64,000 bases of DNA from Mesorhizobium koreense (GCF_031656215.1 NZ_CP134228.1:2809001-2873000), one strand, 5' to 3'. Counted from the stretch's first letter, positions 29,776 through 38,191 are shown. The notes: generated by a model not told the origin, from the letters alone. A program made the numbers and translations.

Positions 29776-29795
29776 TCCAGACACTTTGGTCTGGA
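29776..29795. promoter_or_regulatory. 7-bp inverted repeat in the leader of the CMD-family gene
   Basis: Perfect arms tccagac (29776-29782) and gtctgga (29789-29795) with a 6-bp spacer. They lie between the predicted minus-strand transcription start and the AhpD-like start codon. It could be an operator or an mRNA hairpin; nothing further identifies it. Confidence 0.4.
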
Positions 29796-29823
29796 TGTTG
29801 ACTGCCGGTCGCCCGACCGTGTC

Positions 29824-29850
29824 TGTCACACCGGCTGCGATCCGTTCGTC
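29824..29850 (+). promoter_or_regulatory. Perfect ECF41-type promoter for the sigma factor gene
   Basis: TGTCACA at 29824-29830, a 16-bp spacer, then CGTC at 29847-29850. This is identical to the ECF41 target consensus TGTCACA-N16-CGTC that I recall from work on B. licheniformis and Rhodobacter. Transcription would start at about 29857, some 23 bp before the sigma start codon, which indicates autoregulation. Confidence 0.75.
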
Positions 29851-29858
29851 ATGACCAT

Positions 29859-29885
29859 GACGGAACGCGAAAGGGAAATGTGACC
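29859..29885 (-). promoter_or_regulatory. Opposing ECF41-type promoter for the CMD-family gene
   Basis: On the minus strand the sequence reads GGTCACA (29885-29879), a 16-bp spacer, then CGTC (29862-29859). This is one mismatch from the ECF41 consensus with the exact spacing. It faces the plus-strand promoter, with the two -10 elements 8 bp apart, and its -35 element covers the GTG start codon of the sigma gene. Confidence 0.6.
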
Positions 29886-30773
29886 GTGACCGAAAAAAAT
29901 CTTTTGACGCACGAGTTCGAAGCCAACCGGGGCCGCCTCGAAACGGTTGCCTACCGTATGCTGGGTTCGCGCAGCGAGGCCGAAGACGCAGTCCAGGAAG
30001 TCTGGTTGCGGCTCAATCGCGCCGATGCCGAATCCATCGGCAACATCGGCGGTTGGCTAACCACCGTCATTGCGCGTCTCTGCCTCGACATACTGCGCGC
30101 CCGCAAGTCGCGCCGGGAGGATTCGCTCGATCGCATGGCCGGCGAGGAGATTCCGGTAGAGCCGTCTGTGGTCGCTATGGACGCTTCGCCGGAAGAGCAG
30201 ATCGCGATGGCGGATTCTGTCGGGCTCGCCATGCTGGCGGTGCTGGAGACGCTCGGCCCCGCAGAACGCGTTGCCTTTGTGCTCCATGACATGTTTGCCG
30301 TGCCGTTCGAGGAAATCGCGCCCGTGATCGGCCGCTCGCATGACGCAACCCGCCAACTTGCCAGCCGTGCACGCCGCCGTGTGCAAGGCGCCAGGCCGAA
30401 CGGTATGGTCGACAATGCGCGTCGTCGCGAAATCATCGGTGCCTTTATCGCAGCCTCGCGTGGCGGCGATTTCTCGGCGCTATTATCGCTGCTCGCGCCT
30501 GATGTGGTGTTCACCCCGGACGAGACGGCCACGCGGCTTGGTCAGCAAGGGGAGGCACGGGGCGCCGCTGCAGTCGCGGCATTGTTCAACGGCCGCGCGC
30601 AGGCGGCGCGACCGGCCCTTATCGACGGGACGGTCGATATCGCCGTCGTTCCCGGCGAGCGTTTGCTGCTGGTCCTCAGGCTGCGCATTGTCGACGGCCG
30701 GATTACCGGTATCGATGCCGTTGCCGGCCCCGAACAGCTTGCAGAACTCGATCTCGAGATTCTGGAAGGATGA
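29880..30773 (+). CDS. ECF41-like RNA polymerase sigma factor with SnoaL-type C-terminal domain
   Basis: A 297-residue extracytoplasmic-function sigma factor. Region 2 (residues ~10-75) contains LGSRSEAEDAVQEVWLRL and GGWLTTVIARLCLDILRAR. Region 4 (~115-168) has LGPAERVAFVLHDMFAVPFEEIAPVIGRSHDATRQLASRARRRV. The last ~115 residues form a SnoaL/NTF2-like domain, the fused regulatory extension of the ECF41/SigJ-type groups. No anti-sigma gene is present, as expected for this group. The usual DGGG motif of the extension is not obvious; FTPDETATRL stands in its place. Start GTG 29880 has AAAGGGA upstream. Confidence 0.9.
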   Translation: MTVTEKNLLTHEFEANRGRLETVAYRMLGSRSEAEDAVQEVWLRLNRADAESIGNIGGWLTTVIARLCLDILRARKSRREDSLDRMAGEEIPVEPSVVAMDASPEEQIAMADSVGLAMLAVLETLGPAERVAFVLHDMFAVPFEEIAPVIGRSHDATRQLASRARRRVQGARPNGMVDNARRREIIGAFIAASRGGDFSALLSLLAPDVVFTPDETATRLGQQGEARGAAAVAALFNGRAQAARPALIDGTVDIAVVPGERLLLVLRLRIVDGRITGIDAVAGPEQLAELDLEILEG

Positions 30774-30776
30774 GCG

Positions 30777-31220
30777 TCAGCTCCTTTTCGGCGGGATCGA
30801 GTAGGTGCCGGTCGCATGGGCGACGATCTCCGCATCCGGTCCCGCCACCATCTCGATGTCATAGACCATCAGGCTGCGGCCGAGTTTCAGGATGCGGCAG
30901 TGCCCGTCGACCGGTCCGGCCTCCGCCTTGCGCATGAAGTTTATGGAGATGTTCGTCGTCACCGACAGGGCATCCGGCCCCGCATGGGAGAGCACGCAGG
31001 CATAGCCGCCGAGATCGGCCAGCGCGAAGAGCGAAACGCCGGAAACCGTGTCGCCGGGGCGCAGGTGCTCGTAGGCCGCGTTCAGGCGGATCGTGCAGCC
31101 TCCGGAGAACACCTCGGTCACCACGTAATCCGGCCTGTCCTTGTTGAGCTGCGGAAAGACCTGGCGAAAAAGATCGTTCACTTCGTCCGCCGTCATCACC
31201 GGAGCGGGTTTCTTCGTCAT
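30777..31220 (-). CDS. PaaI-type hotdog thioesterase
   Basis: A 147-residue protein of the acyl-CoA thioesterase (hotdog) family. The core reads HLRPGDTVSGVSLFALADLGGYACVLSHAG, a helix with the acidic/catalytic region, followed by TNISINFMRKAEAGPVDGHCRILKLGRSL. The motif is a variant of the PaaI HGG...D pattern. The ribosome-binding site is AGAGGGACGC. It converges with the sigma gene, 3 bp apart, and is divergent from the enoyl-CoA hydratase-fold gene, which suggests a CoA-thioester theme. Confidence 0.83.
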   Translation of the reverse strand: MTKKPAPVMTADEVNDLFRQVFPQLNKDRPDYVVTEVFSGGCTIRLNAAYEHLRPGDTVSGVSLFALADLGGYACVLSHAGPDALSVTTNISINFMRKAEAGPVDGHCRILKLGRSLMVYDIEMVAGPDAEIVAHATGTYSIPPKRS

Positions 31221-31319
31221 GCGTCCCTCTTTGACAGCCGATCGCGTCGTTTTACGCCTTTCCTTCGCAGGAAGCGGGCATTAGCTATGCATCGGTAGGT
31301 AGATGCGCGGAGAAAGACA

Positions 31320-32141
31320 ATGGCCGAGGTACTGAAGCTCAGACCAGAGGCGCCTGAAGGCCCGATACTTTCGGAACTGCGCAACGGGATTCTGGTGCTC
31401 ACGCTCTCCAACCCGCCGGCCAATGCGCTTTCGATGGAGGTGATGACGGCCTTGCAGGGCGAGCTCGACCGCGCACGCGACGATCGCTCCGTTCGTGTCG
31501 TGGTGATCGCCGCTGCTGGAAAGCTCTTTTGCGCAGGCCATGATCTGAAGGAAATGACGGCGCATCGCGCCGATTCCGACAAGGGCAGGGCATATTTCGA
31601 GGAGACGTTCGCCACCTGCTCGCGCCTTATGCAGTCGATCGTTTCTTTGCCGAAGCCGGTGATTGCCGCGGTCGACGGCATTGCTACCGCGGCCGGATGC
31701 CAGCTTGTCGCCTGCTGCGATCTGGCGATTGCGACCGACCGCGCGACGTTCGGCGTCAACGGCATCGATGTCGGGCTCTTCTGCACGACACCATCGGTGG
31801 CGCTGTCGCGCAATATCTCGCGCAAGCATGCCATGGAGATGTTGTTGACCGGCGAGATGATCGATGCGCAGACGGCGCGCGATTTCGGCCTGGTGAACCG
31901 TGTCATGCCACCGGAGTATCTGAACCAGATCGTCAACAAATACGCGGAAACCATTGCAGCCAAATCGCCGACGGCCATTCGCATGGGCAAGAAAGGTTTT
32001 TACGAGCAGGCCGACCTCGGCCTTGCGGAAGCCTACGATAGTGCCTCACGCGTCATGATCGAAAACATGCTGGCGCATGACGCGGAGGAAGGCATCGCAG
32101 CCTTCATCGGCAAGCGCAAGCCGCAATGGATCGGCGAATGA
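31320..32141 (+). CDS. Enoyl-CoA hydratase/isomerase-family protein lacking the usual Glu pair
   Basis: A 273-residue crotonase-fold protein. The oxyanion-hole strands are present (AAGKLFCAGHDLKEM and GIATAAGCQLVACCDLAIA). The positions of the two catalytic glutamates of classical enoyl-CoA hydratase are changed: GCQL replaces GCEL, and the GIDVGLFCTTPS loop lacks the second Glu. This matches the ECHDC3-like branch, whose reaction is not settled. It is the first of three tightly spaced genes with a VOC protein and a CoA-binding protein. Confidence 0.87.
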   Translation: MAEVLKLRPEAPEGPILSELRNGILVLTLSNPPANALSMEVMTALQGELDRARDDRSVRVVVIAAAGKLFCAGHDLKEMTAHRADSDKGRAYFEETFATCSRLMQSIVSLPKPVIAAVDGIATAAGCQLVACCDLAIATDRATFGVNGIDVGLFCTTPSVALSRNISRKHAMEMLLTGEMIDAQTARDFGLVNRVMPPEYLNQIVNKYAETIAAKSPTAIRMGKKGFYEQADLGLAEAYDSASRVMIENMLAHDAEEGIAAFIGKRKPQWIGE

Positions 32142-32160
32142 CGGTCGAAAGCCGCCTTTG

Positions 32161-32580
32161 ATGGAACCGCGCATCTCGATCATTACCATCGCGGTCGATG
32201 ATCTCGACCGCATGGCCGCGTTCTATCAGGCGATGGGCCTGAAGCGGCACCGGATCGATGAAGGCGTTGCCTTCTTCCAGATGGGCGGCGCGATCCTGGC
32301 GCTTTTCCCGCGCAAATCGGCCGAACCGGATGCGGGGATCGAGTTCGGCAAAGGGGTCTCGCGTGTCTATCTCGCTTACAATACCCGATCGGATGCCGAG
32401 GTAGATCAGGTATTGACCGAGGTCGAGCTTGCGGGCGGCCGCATCGTGAAGCCGGCCGGCCGTGCATTCTGGGGCGGCTGGTACGGCTATTTCGCCGACC
32501 CGGAGGGCAATCTCTGGGAAGTCGCCCATAACCCGCAATTTCCGATCGACGAGATGGGCAATATCAAGCTTCGGACATGA
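32161..32580 (+). CDS. VOC (glyoxalase/bleomycin-resistance) family protein
   Basis: A 139-residue protein of two beta-alpha-beta-beta-beta modules. Module 1 begins SIITIAVDDLDRMAAFYQAMGL, and module 2 contains the typical GYFADPEGNLWEVAHNP, with a Glu that is a metal ligand in many VOC enzymes. The first-module His/Gln ligand is less clear, so a metal-free binding role is possible. It lies 19 bp after the hydratase-fold gene and overlaps the next gene by 4 bp. Confidence 0.85.
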   Translation: MEPRISIITIAVDDLDRMAAFYQAMGLKRHRIDEGVAFFQMGGAILALFPRKSAEPDAGIEFGKGVSRVYLAYNTRSDAEVDQVLTEVELAGGRIVKPAGRAFWGGWYGYFADPEGNLWEVAHNPQFPIDEMGNIKLRT

Positions 32581-33098
32581 ACCACGACACCTATTCTCAG
32601 GACTACATCTCCGGCATTCTCAACAGCGTCAGGACCATCGCCATGGTCGGCGCCTCGGCCAATGACGTGCGGCCGAGTTTCTTCGTGCTGAAATATCTGA
32701 TCGCGAAGGGATTTACCGTCTATCCGGTCAATCCCGGACAGGCGGGAAAGGAAATCCTTGGCCAGCGTGTCTATGCGCGCCTGTCAGATATCCCGCATGC
32801 GATCGAGATGGTCGACATCTTTCGCGCACCGGACGCTGTGCCGGCGATCGTGGACGAGGCGTTGACGCTCGATCCGCTGCCGAAGGTGATCTGGATGCAG
32901 CTTGGCGTCCGCAACGACGAAGCGGCGGCGAAGGCGGAGGCGGCGGGCCTGAAGGTGGTGATGAACCGTTGCCCGAAGATCGAATATGGCAAGCTGTCAG
33001 GCGAAATCGGGTGGAACGGCGTCAATTCGGGCGTGCTGTCGGCGAAAAAGCCGATTATGCGCGGCGGCTTCCAGAGTTTCGGGATCCGCTCGAAATAG
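32577..33098 (+). CDS. CoA-binding domain protein (YccU-like)
   Basis: A 173-residue Rossmann-type protein. The N-terminal SVRTIAMVGASANDVRPSFFVLKYLIAKGFTVYPVNPG is the CoA/NAD-binding fold of succinyl-CoA synthetase alpha-like proteins. The conserved VIWMQLGVRNDEAA and VMNRCPKIEY follow. No enzyme activity is known for the family. The ATGA overlap with the VOC gene shows translational coupling. metY follows 154 bp later on the same strand. Confidence 0.9.
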   Translation: MNHDTYSQDYISGILNSVRTIAMVGASANDVRPSFFVLKYLIAKGFTVYPVNPGQAGKEILGQRVYARLSDIPHAIEMVDIFRAPDAVPAIVDEALTLDPLPKVIWMQLGVRNDEAAAKAEAAGLKVVMNRCPKIEYGKLSGEIGWNGVNSGVLSAKKPIMRGGFQSFGIRSK

Positions 33099-33252
33099 CA
33101 TGGATGTCCATCCGGCCGGCTGAAAACATGCCCCCTTCATCGTCTTTGGGCCGTCTGGAGGAATAATCTTCTTTGCTTTTGCCCTTCCGCTTTGCGAAGA
33201 ATGCCGCCGACCAATTCATTCGCTCTAATTTGATTTCCAAGGAGGAGTTCCC

Positions 33253-34539
33253 ATGAGCCAGCGTACGCCGGGCTTCAACACCCTTTCCGTTCATGCAGGC
33301 GCCAAGCCGGATCCGGCCACCGGCGCCCGTGCGGTGCCGATTTACCAGACCACGTCTTTCGTCTTCGAGAATGCCGACCATGCCGCGGCGCTGTTCGGGC
33401 TGAAGGCGTTCGGCAACATCTACACCCGTATCATGAACCCGACCCAGGCGGTGCTGGAAGAACGCGTGGCGGCGCTTGAAGGCGGCACGGCGGCGCTCTG
33501 CACGGCTTCCGGTCAGTCGGCGCACCTGCTCGTCTTTCATACCCTTCTCAAGTCGGGCGACAATTTCGTCGCCGCGCGCAAGCTTTACGGCGGTACGATC
33601 AACCAGTTCGGCCAGGCGTTCCAGAATTTCGGCTGGGAGGTGCGCTGGGCCGACGTGAACGATCCGGAAAGCTTCGAGAAACTGATCGACGAGAAGACCA
33701 AGGCGCTGCATATCGAGAGCCTCGCCAATCCGGGCGGCGAGTTCGTCGATATCGCAAAAATCTCGGCCATAGCGCGCAAGCATGGCCTGCCGCTGGTCGT
33801 CGATAATACGCTGGCCAGCCCCTATCTCGTGCGGCCGATCGAGCATGGCGCCGACATCGTCGTCCATGCGCTGACCAAGTTCATCGGCGGTCACGGCAAT
33901 TCCATCGGCGGCATCATCGTCGACGCCGGTACCTTCGACTGGTCGAAGTCTGGAAAGTATCCGATGCTGTCGGAGCCGCGCGCCGATTACGGCGGCATGG
34001 TGCTGCATGAGACCTTCGGCAATTTCGCCTTCGCCATTGCCGCGCGCGTCCTCGGCCTGCGCGATCTCGGCCCGGCGATCTCGCCGTTCAACGCCTTCCT
34101 GATCGTCACCGGACTGGAGACGCTGCCGCTCAGGATGCAGCGTCACTCGGACAACGCGCTGAAGGTGGCGGAGTGGCTGTCGAAGCAGCCTCAAATCAAG
34201 TGGGTCTCCTATCCGGGCCTGCCGTCGGATCCGAACCACGCGCTGCAGCAGAAATATTCGCCGAAGGGAGCGGGCTCAGTATTCACCTTCGGGCTCAAGG
34301 ACGGCTACGAGGCTGGCGTCAAATTCGTGGAGGCGTTGCAGCTTTTCTCGCATCTCGCCAATATCGGCGACACGAAATCGCTGGTCATCCATCCCGCCTC
34401 GACCACGCACCGCCAGCTTTCGGACGAGCAGAAGGTGGCGGCGGGCGCCGGCCCGGATGTCGTGCGACTTTCCATCGGAATCGAGGACGTCGAGGATATC
34501 ATCGCCGATCTGGAGCAGGCGCTGAAGGCAGCCGCGTGA
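33253..34539 (+). CDS. metY: O-acetylhomoserine aminocarboxypropyltransferase (sulfhydrylase)
   Basis: PLP enzyme of 428 residues that forms homocysteine from O-acetylhomoserine and sulfide. The internal aldimine lysine is Lys209 in VVHALTKFIGGHGNSIGG, with Asp184 (VVDNTLASP) positioned on the PLP ring. The N-terminal FNTLSVHAGAKPDPATGARAVPIYQTTSF and late THRQLSDEQKVAAGAGPDVVRLSIGIED segments are diagnostic. A GGAGGAG site precedes the ATG. I looked for a SAM-II riboswitch in the 154-bp leader and did not see one. Confidence 0.96.
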   Translation: MSQRTPGFNTLSVHAGAKPDPATGARAVPIYQTTSFVFENADHAAALFGLKAFGNIYTRIMNPTQAVLEERVAALEGGTAALCTASGQSAHLLVFHTLLKSGDNFVAARKLYGGTINQFGQAFQNFGWEVRWADVNDPESFEKLIDEKTKALHIESLANPGGEFVDIAKISAIARKHGLPLVVDNTLASPYLVRPIEHGADIVVHALTKFIGGHGNSIGGIIVDAGTFDWSKSGKYPMLSEPRADYGGMVLHETFGNFAFAIAARVLGLRDLGPAISPFNAFLIVTGLETLPLRMQRHSDNALKVAEWLSKQPQIKWVSYPGLPSDPNHALQQKYSPKGAGSVFTFGLKDGYEAGVKFVEALQLFSHLANIGDTKSLVIHPASTTHRQLSDEQKVAAGAGPDVVRLSIGIEDVEDIIADLEQALKAAA

Positions 34540-34586
34540 GCTTTTCGGGCGGTCGCTCCCGGCCGTGGGTTGCGGCTTAATCTTGC

Positions 34587-34610
34587 TGGCCGGCCCGATC
34601 GGGCCGGCCA
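34587..34610. terminator. 24-bp perfect palindrome between convergent genes
   Basis: tggccggcccga is followed directly by its exact reverse complement, 48 bp after the metY stop and 57 bp before the P450 stop. No U-run follows on either strand. Its position suggests a bidirectional terminator. Confidence 0.6.
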
Positions 34611-34666
34611 CAACTATTAGAGACCGGAAGGGATATCGGGTCGAGTTGGCGTCGATGGCAAATGTA

Positions 34667-35920
34667 TCACCATCGCGCCTCCAGGCTCTCCAGTCCGTGG
34701 AAATGGTAGGTATCGCGATAGCGCGGCGCCTCGGCAAATTTTAGCGCCGGCAGCCGATCGAAGAGCACTTTCAGTGCCACCTGCAGTTCGAGTCTCGCCA
34801 GCGGCGCGCCGATGCAGAAATGGATGCCGCCGCCGAAGGTGACGTTCTTCTGATCGGCGCGCGAGGGATCGAATTTGCCGGGCGAGGCGAAGGCCGCCGG
34901 GTCGTGGTTGGCCGCGCCGAGGATTAGGCCGATCTGCTCGCCGGCATTCACCGTCACGCCGGGAGCGACCTCGGTCCGGTCATAGGCATAGCGGCGGAAC
35001 ATATGGAGTGGCGCGTCGAAGCGCAGGCATTCCTCCGCCGTCGCAACCGTCTGCTCCTGGGTAGCGAAGAAACGGCGCGGATCGCCGCCCTGGGCGACGA
35101 TTGCGCGCACGCCGTTGCCGGTCTGATGGACCGTTGCCTCGTGGCCGGCGTTGAGAAGCTGGATGACGGATGAGATCAGTTCGGCGTCGAAGAGTTTCTC
35201 CTCGCCGTCGCGCGCAGCGATCAGGACGCTGAGGATGTCGTCGCCGGGCTTCCTGCGTCGCTCCTCGACATAACCGCGCAGGAAGTCGGAGAATTCGCGC
35301 GCGGCCGCATTCGCGGCGATTTCCACCTCGCGCGTGCGGCCGTGCATGTGCATGGCGACCATACGGTGCGACCAGTCGAGAAGCTGATCGTTCATCGAGG
35401 TCGGTACGCCGAGCATCTCGGCGATGACGGTGACCGGGATCGGTGTGGCGAAGGAAGGCAGCAGATCCGCATGCCCGGCTGGCTCGATACGGTCGATCAG
35501 ATCGTGCGCCAGCTTTTCGATCACGGAGCGCAGGCGTTCCACTTGTCGCGAGACGAAGGCGCGGTTGACCAGCGTGCGAAGCCGCGTATGCGCAGGCGGC
35601 TCCAACTCCAGCATGGAGTGCGACGCGAAGGCATCGAAATCCTTCAGATGGTCGCGCGGCCCTTCATAGCCGTCGTCAGGTGCGCCCGGCGGCCGCTCGC
35701 GGCCGAGGCGGCGATCCCGCAAAAGCCGCGAGACGTCGTCAAATCCGGCAAAGCACCAGATCCCGAACTCTTCCCAGAAGAATACCGGCGAGGCGTCGTG
35801 GATCGCCCGATAAGCGGGATAGGGATTCTGCACGAAGGCCGGTTGGTGCGGTTCGAGGCTGAGGTGGCGGGTCGCGTGATCGAAATCGAAGCGAGGGAGG
35901 GGCGTGGAATGCTCGTTCAT
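34667..35920 (-). CDS. Cytochrome P450
   Basis: A 417-residue soluble class I bacterial P450. The I-helix oxygen-activation motif reads LLNAGHEATVH, the ExxR element is ECLRF, and the heme loop is FGGGIHFCIGAPLARLE with Cys369 as the axial ligand. The PxxH-type meander FASPGKFDPSR precedes it. Resemblance is to the CYP102-unlike, CYP107/CYP108-type soluble enzymes, but the substrate is unknown. No ferredoxin or ferredoxin reductase gene is adjacent, so electron donors come from elsewhere. It is divergent from a DAO-type oxidase gene, 75 bp apart. Confidence 0.93.
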   Translation of the reverse strand: MNEHSTPLPRFDFDHATRHLSLEPHQPAFVQNPYPAYRAIHDASPVFFWEEFGIWCFAGFDDVSRLLRDRRLGRERPPGAPDDGYEGPRDHLKDFDAFASHSMLELEPPAHTRLRTLVNRAFVSRQVERLRSVIEKLAHDLIDRIEPAGHADLLPSFATPIPVTVIAEMLGVPTSMNDQLLDWSHRMVAMHMHGRTREVEIAANAAAREFSDFLRGYVEERRRKPGDDILSVLIAARDGEEKLFDAELISSVIQLLNAGHEATVHQTGNGVRAIVAQGGDPRRFFATQEQTVATAEECLRFDAPLHMFRRYAYDRTEVAPGVTVNAGEQIGLILGAANHDPAAFASPGKFDPSRADQKNVTFGGGIHFCIGAPLARLELQVALKVLFDRLPALKFAEAPRYRDTYHFHGLESLEARW

Positions 35921-35995
35921 GGATGCACTCTAACGCGGCTTGCCACGCGGCCGCCAGCCTCTAAGCTTGACCGCGAAGCAAGTTTCGAGGCGAGA

Positions 35996-37099
35996 ATGAA
36001 AATCATTGTTGTCGGGGGTGGTATCGCCGGGCTGTCGAGCGCCTGGGCGCTGACGAAGCGCGGCCATCATGTCACGCTTATCGAGCAGGGGCCGATCCCC
36101 AATCCGCTCGGCGCCTCCGGCGACCATCACCGCATCATCCGACGCGCCTATGGCGCTGCGACAGGCTACGGCGCCGCCATCACCGAAGCCTATGCTGCAT
36201 GGGACGAGCTTTGGGCCGATCTCGGCAAAAGCCACTACGATCCGCGGGGCTTCATGGCCGTCTCGCGCGAACCGGGCGATGAAGCGGAGGAATATCGTGA
36301 AGGACTGGAGAGCGGAAACTATCCGTTCGAGCTATTGCCGCCGGCGGCGGCGGCCGAACGCTGGCCGTTCCTCGACGCCGGCGCCTTCCGTTACGCGTTC
36401 TTCTCCAAGGAGGGTGGCGCGCTTCATTGCAGGCGGATAGCCGAAGGCCTTTCCGGGTGGCTGCAGGCGAATGGCGCCGAGCTTCGCCCGAAGACCCGCG
36501 TCGCTGAGGTGGATAGCGGGCAGGGCACGGTCACGCTTACGGACGGAACGATACTATCGGCCGACCGTATCGTCGTGACGGCAGGCGCCTGGGTGCTGAA
36601 ACTCTTCCCCGAACTTGCCGATCGCCTGACGGCGTACCGCACGGCCGTAGTCTATCTCGAACCGCCGGCCGATCTTGCCGGTGCGTGGGCAGCCGCGCCC
36701 GTCATCCTCGACGTCGGTGGCCGGACCGATGGTTACATCATTCCGCCTTCCGGGGAGGGCGGGCTGAAATTCGGTTCTGGACTGCACAAATTCGCCTCGC
36801 CGGACGCTGATGCCCGTCGTGTGCCGGAACCGGGTGAAGGCGAGGCGATCCGCGATCTGTTCGCGCCGCCGCTCGCCAGGATCAGCGAATATCGCGTAAA
36901 GGACGTGCGTACCTGCGCCTACACATTCACCGCCGACGAGCGCTTTCTCGGCACGGAAATCGGTCGCGCCGTCGTCGTGTCGGCCTGCTCCGGGCATGGT
37001 TATAAATTCGGCGCGGCGGTCGGTCGCCGCGTTGCCGCCGCGGTCGATAGCGGTGACACCGGCACGCTTGCGAGATGGCTGCGGGCGGAAGCCGTATAA
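35996..37099 (+). CDS. FAD-dependent oxidoreductase of the DAO family (sarcosine oxidase-like)
   Basis: A 367-residue flavoprotein beginning MKIIVVGGGIAGLSSAWAL with the GxGxxG FAD motif and the acidic end of strand 2 (VTLIEQ). The middle has DRIVVTAGAWVLKLFPEL, and the C-terminus VVVSACSGHGYKFGAAVGRRVA, the flavin-binding closing motif shared with monomeric sarcosine oxidase and N-methyltryptophan oxidase. The covalent-flavin Cys of sarcosine oxidase corresponds to the Cys in SACSGHG and could be used. The start at 35996 has a GAGGCGAG site; longer in-frame sequence is antisense to the P450 gene. Confidence 0.87.
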   Translation: MKIIVVGGGIAGLSSAWALTKRGHHVTLIEQGPIPNPLGASGDHHRIIRRAYGAATGYGAAITEAYAAWDELWADLGKSHYDPRGFMAVSREPGDEAEEYREGLESGNYPFELLPPAAAAERWPFLDAGAFRYAFFSKEGGALHCRRIAEGLSGWLQANGAELRPKTRVAEVDSGQGTVTLTDGTILSADRIVVTAGAWVLKLFPELADRLTAYRTAVVYLEPPADLAGAWAAAPVILDVGGRTDGYIIPPSGEGGLKFGSGLHKFASPDADARRVPEPGEGEAIRDLFAPPLARISEYRVKDVRTCAYTFTADERFLGTEIGRAVVVSACSGHGYKFGAAVGRRVAAAVDSGDTGTLARWLRAEAV

Positions 37100-37239
37100 A
37101 CCATTTCTCCGACTAACCTGGCGGCAGTGTCGTGTGGGCTTGCGCCGGACGGTGCGGCCAACCTATTTATCGGGGAAACACGGATCGAATCGATTCCGCT
37201 TTTTGGGTACGGGATCGGCCCCCGCGAAAAGGACTCTCC

Positions 37240-37875
37240 ATGAAAAGCCCGACCGAGACATTCATGAACCTCGTACCGATGGTGGTCGAGCAGACCAATC
37301 GCGGCGAGCGCGCCTACGACATCTTTTCGCGTCTCCTGAAGGAACGCATCATCTTCATCACCGGGCCGATCGAGGACGGCATGTCGACGCTGGTCTGCGC
37401 GCAGCTTCTCTTCCTTGAGGCGGAGAACCCGAAGAAGGAGATCAGCCTCTACATCAACTCGCCGGGCGGCGTGGTGACCTCGGGCCTCGCCATCTACGAC
37501 ACCATGCAGTTCATCAAGCCGGCGGTTTCGACGCTCTGCATCGGCCAGGCGGCGTCGATGGGTTCGCTTCTGCTGTGTGCCGGCGAAAAAGACATGCGCT
37601 TCGCCACGCCGAACGCCCGCATCATGGTGCATCAGCCGTCGGGCGGCTTCCAGGGACAGGCGTCCGACATCGAGCGCCATGCCCAGGATATAATCAAGCT
37701 GAAACGGCGCCTGAACGAGATCTACGAGAAGCATACGGGTCGCGACTACGACACGATCGAGAGCACGCTCGACCGCGATCATTTCATGACTGCGGAAGAA
37801 GCCAGGGAATTCGGCATCGTGGATAAGGTCCATTCGACGCGCGAAGCGCTCGAAACGGCGGCCGCGGCGGGATAA
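37240..37875 (+). CDS. clpP: ATP-dependent Clp protease proteolytic subunit
   Basis: A 211-residue ClpP with a complete catalytic triad: Ser106 in GQAASMGSL, His131 in IMVHQPSGG and Asp180 in LDRDHFM. The N-terminal sequence [25 protein letters not shown] is the axial-loop region of ClpP1-type proteins. The start at 37240 has AAAAGGA; upstream in-frame sequence is leader. It partners with the ClpX encoded 316 bp downstream. Confidence 0.97.
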   Translation: MKSPTETFMNLVPMVVEQTNRGERAYDIFSRLLKERIIFITGPIEDGMSTLVCAQLLFLEAENPKKEISLYINSPGGVVTSGLAIYDTMQFIKPAVSTLCIGQAASMGSLLLCAGEKDMRFATPNARIMVHQPSGGFQGQASDIERHAQDIIKLKRRLNEIYEKHTGRDYDTIESTLDRDHFMTAEEAREFGIVDKVHSTREALETAAAAG

Positions 37876-38191
37876 TTCTCGGCGTAAACACTGGAAATGA
37901 CGCTGAATTGAAACGCTCTGCGTCATTTCTGTCACAATTACCTGTTCCCACCGGTTGGGCGACAGCCTACGTTAAGCCTATGTTGATTTTTCAACGGCCT
38001 AACTTTGGTACAGATTCGCTCGCTCGTTGCCGCGTTTTCCGATTCGTGGTTCGTACGGAAGGGTGCGGTGGGACGGTTGCCCTGGGGCTGCTGCTGACAA
38101 AGGGGATGTTGGCATAGGAGCTTTGGGGCAATAGGATCGCAGGACTGGAAGCAGCCGGTTGGCCGGACGGACGCGAAAAGGAACGTGAGAC
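37876..38191 (+). other. clpP-clpX intergenic region with a perfect hairpin
   Basis: A stretch of 316 bp without a gene. A perfect 10-bp inverted repeat, gaaatgacgc (37894-37903) and gcgtcatttc (37920-37929), follows the clpP stop by 18 bp and may terminate or stabilise the clpP message. It lacks a clean U-run. The rest, more AT-rich around 37930-38020 and including a gttga-tttt-tcaac hairpin, presumably carries the clpX promoter. No heat-shock promoter could be assigned with confidence. Confidence 0.5.

Noticed and set aside
33099-33252. SAM-II riboswitch expected upstream of metY in alphaproteobacteria
   Set aside because: I found no match to the SAM-II pseudoknot core (GCTAAA-type segment and pairing stems) in the 154-bp leader.
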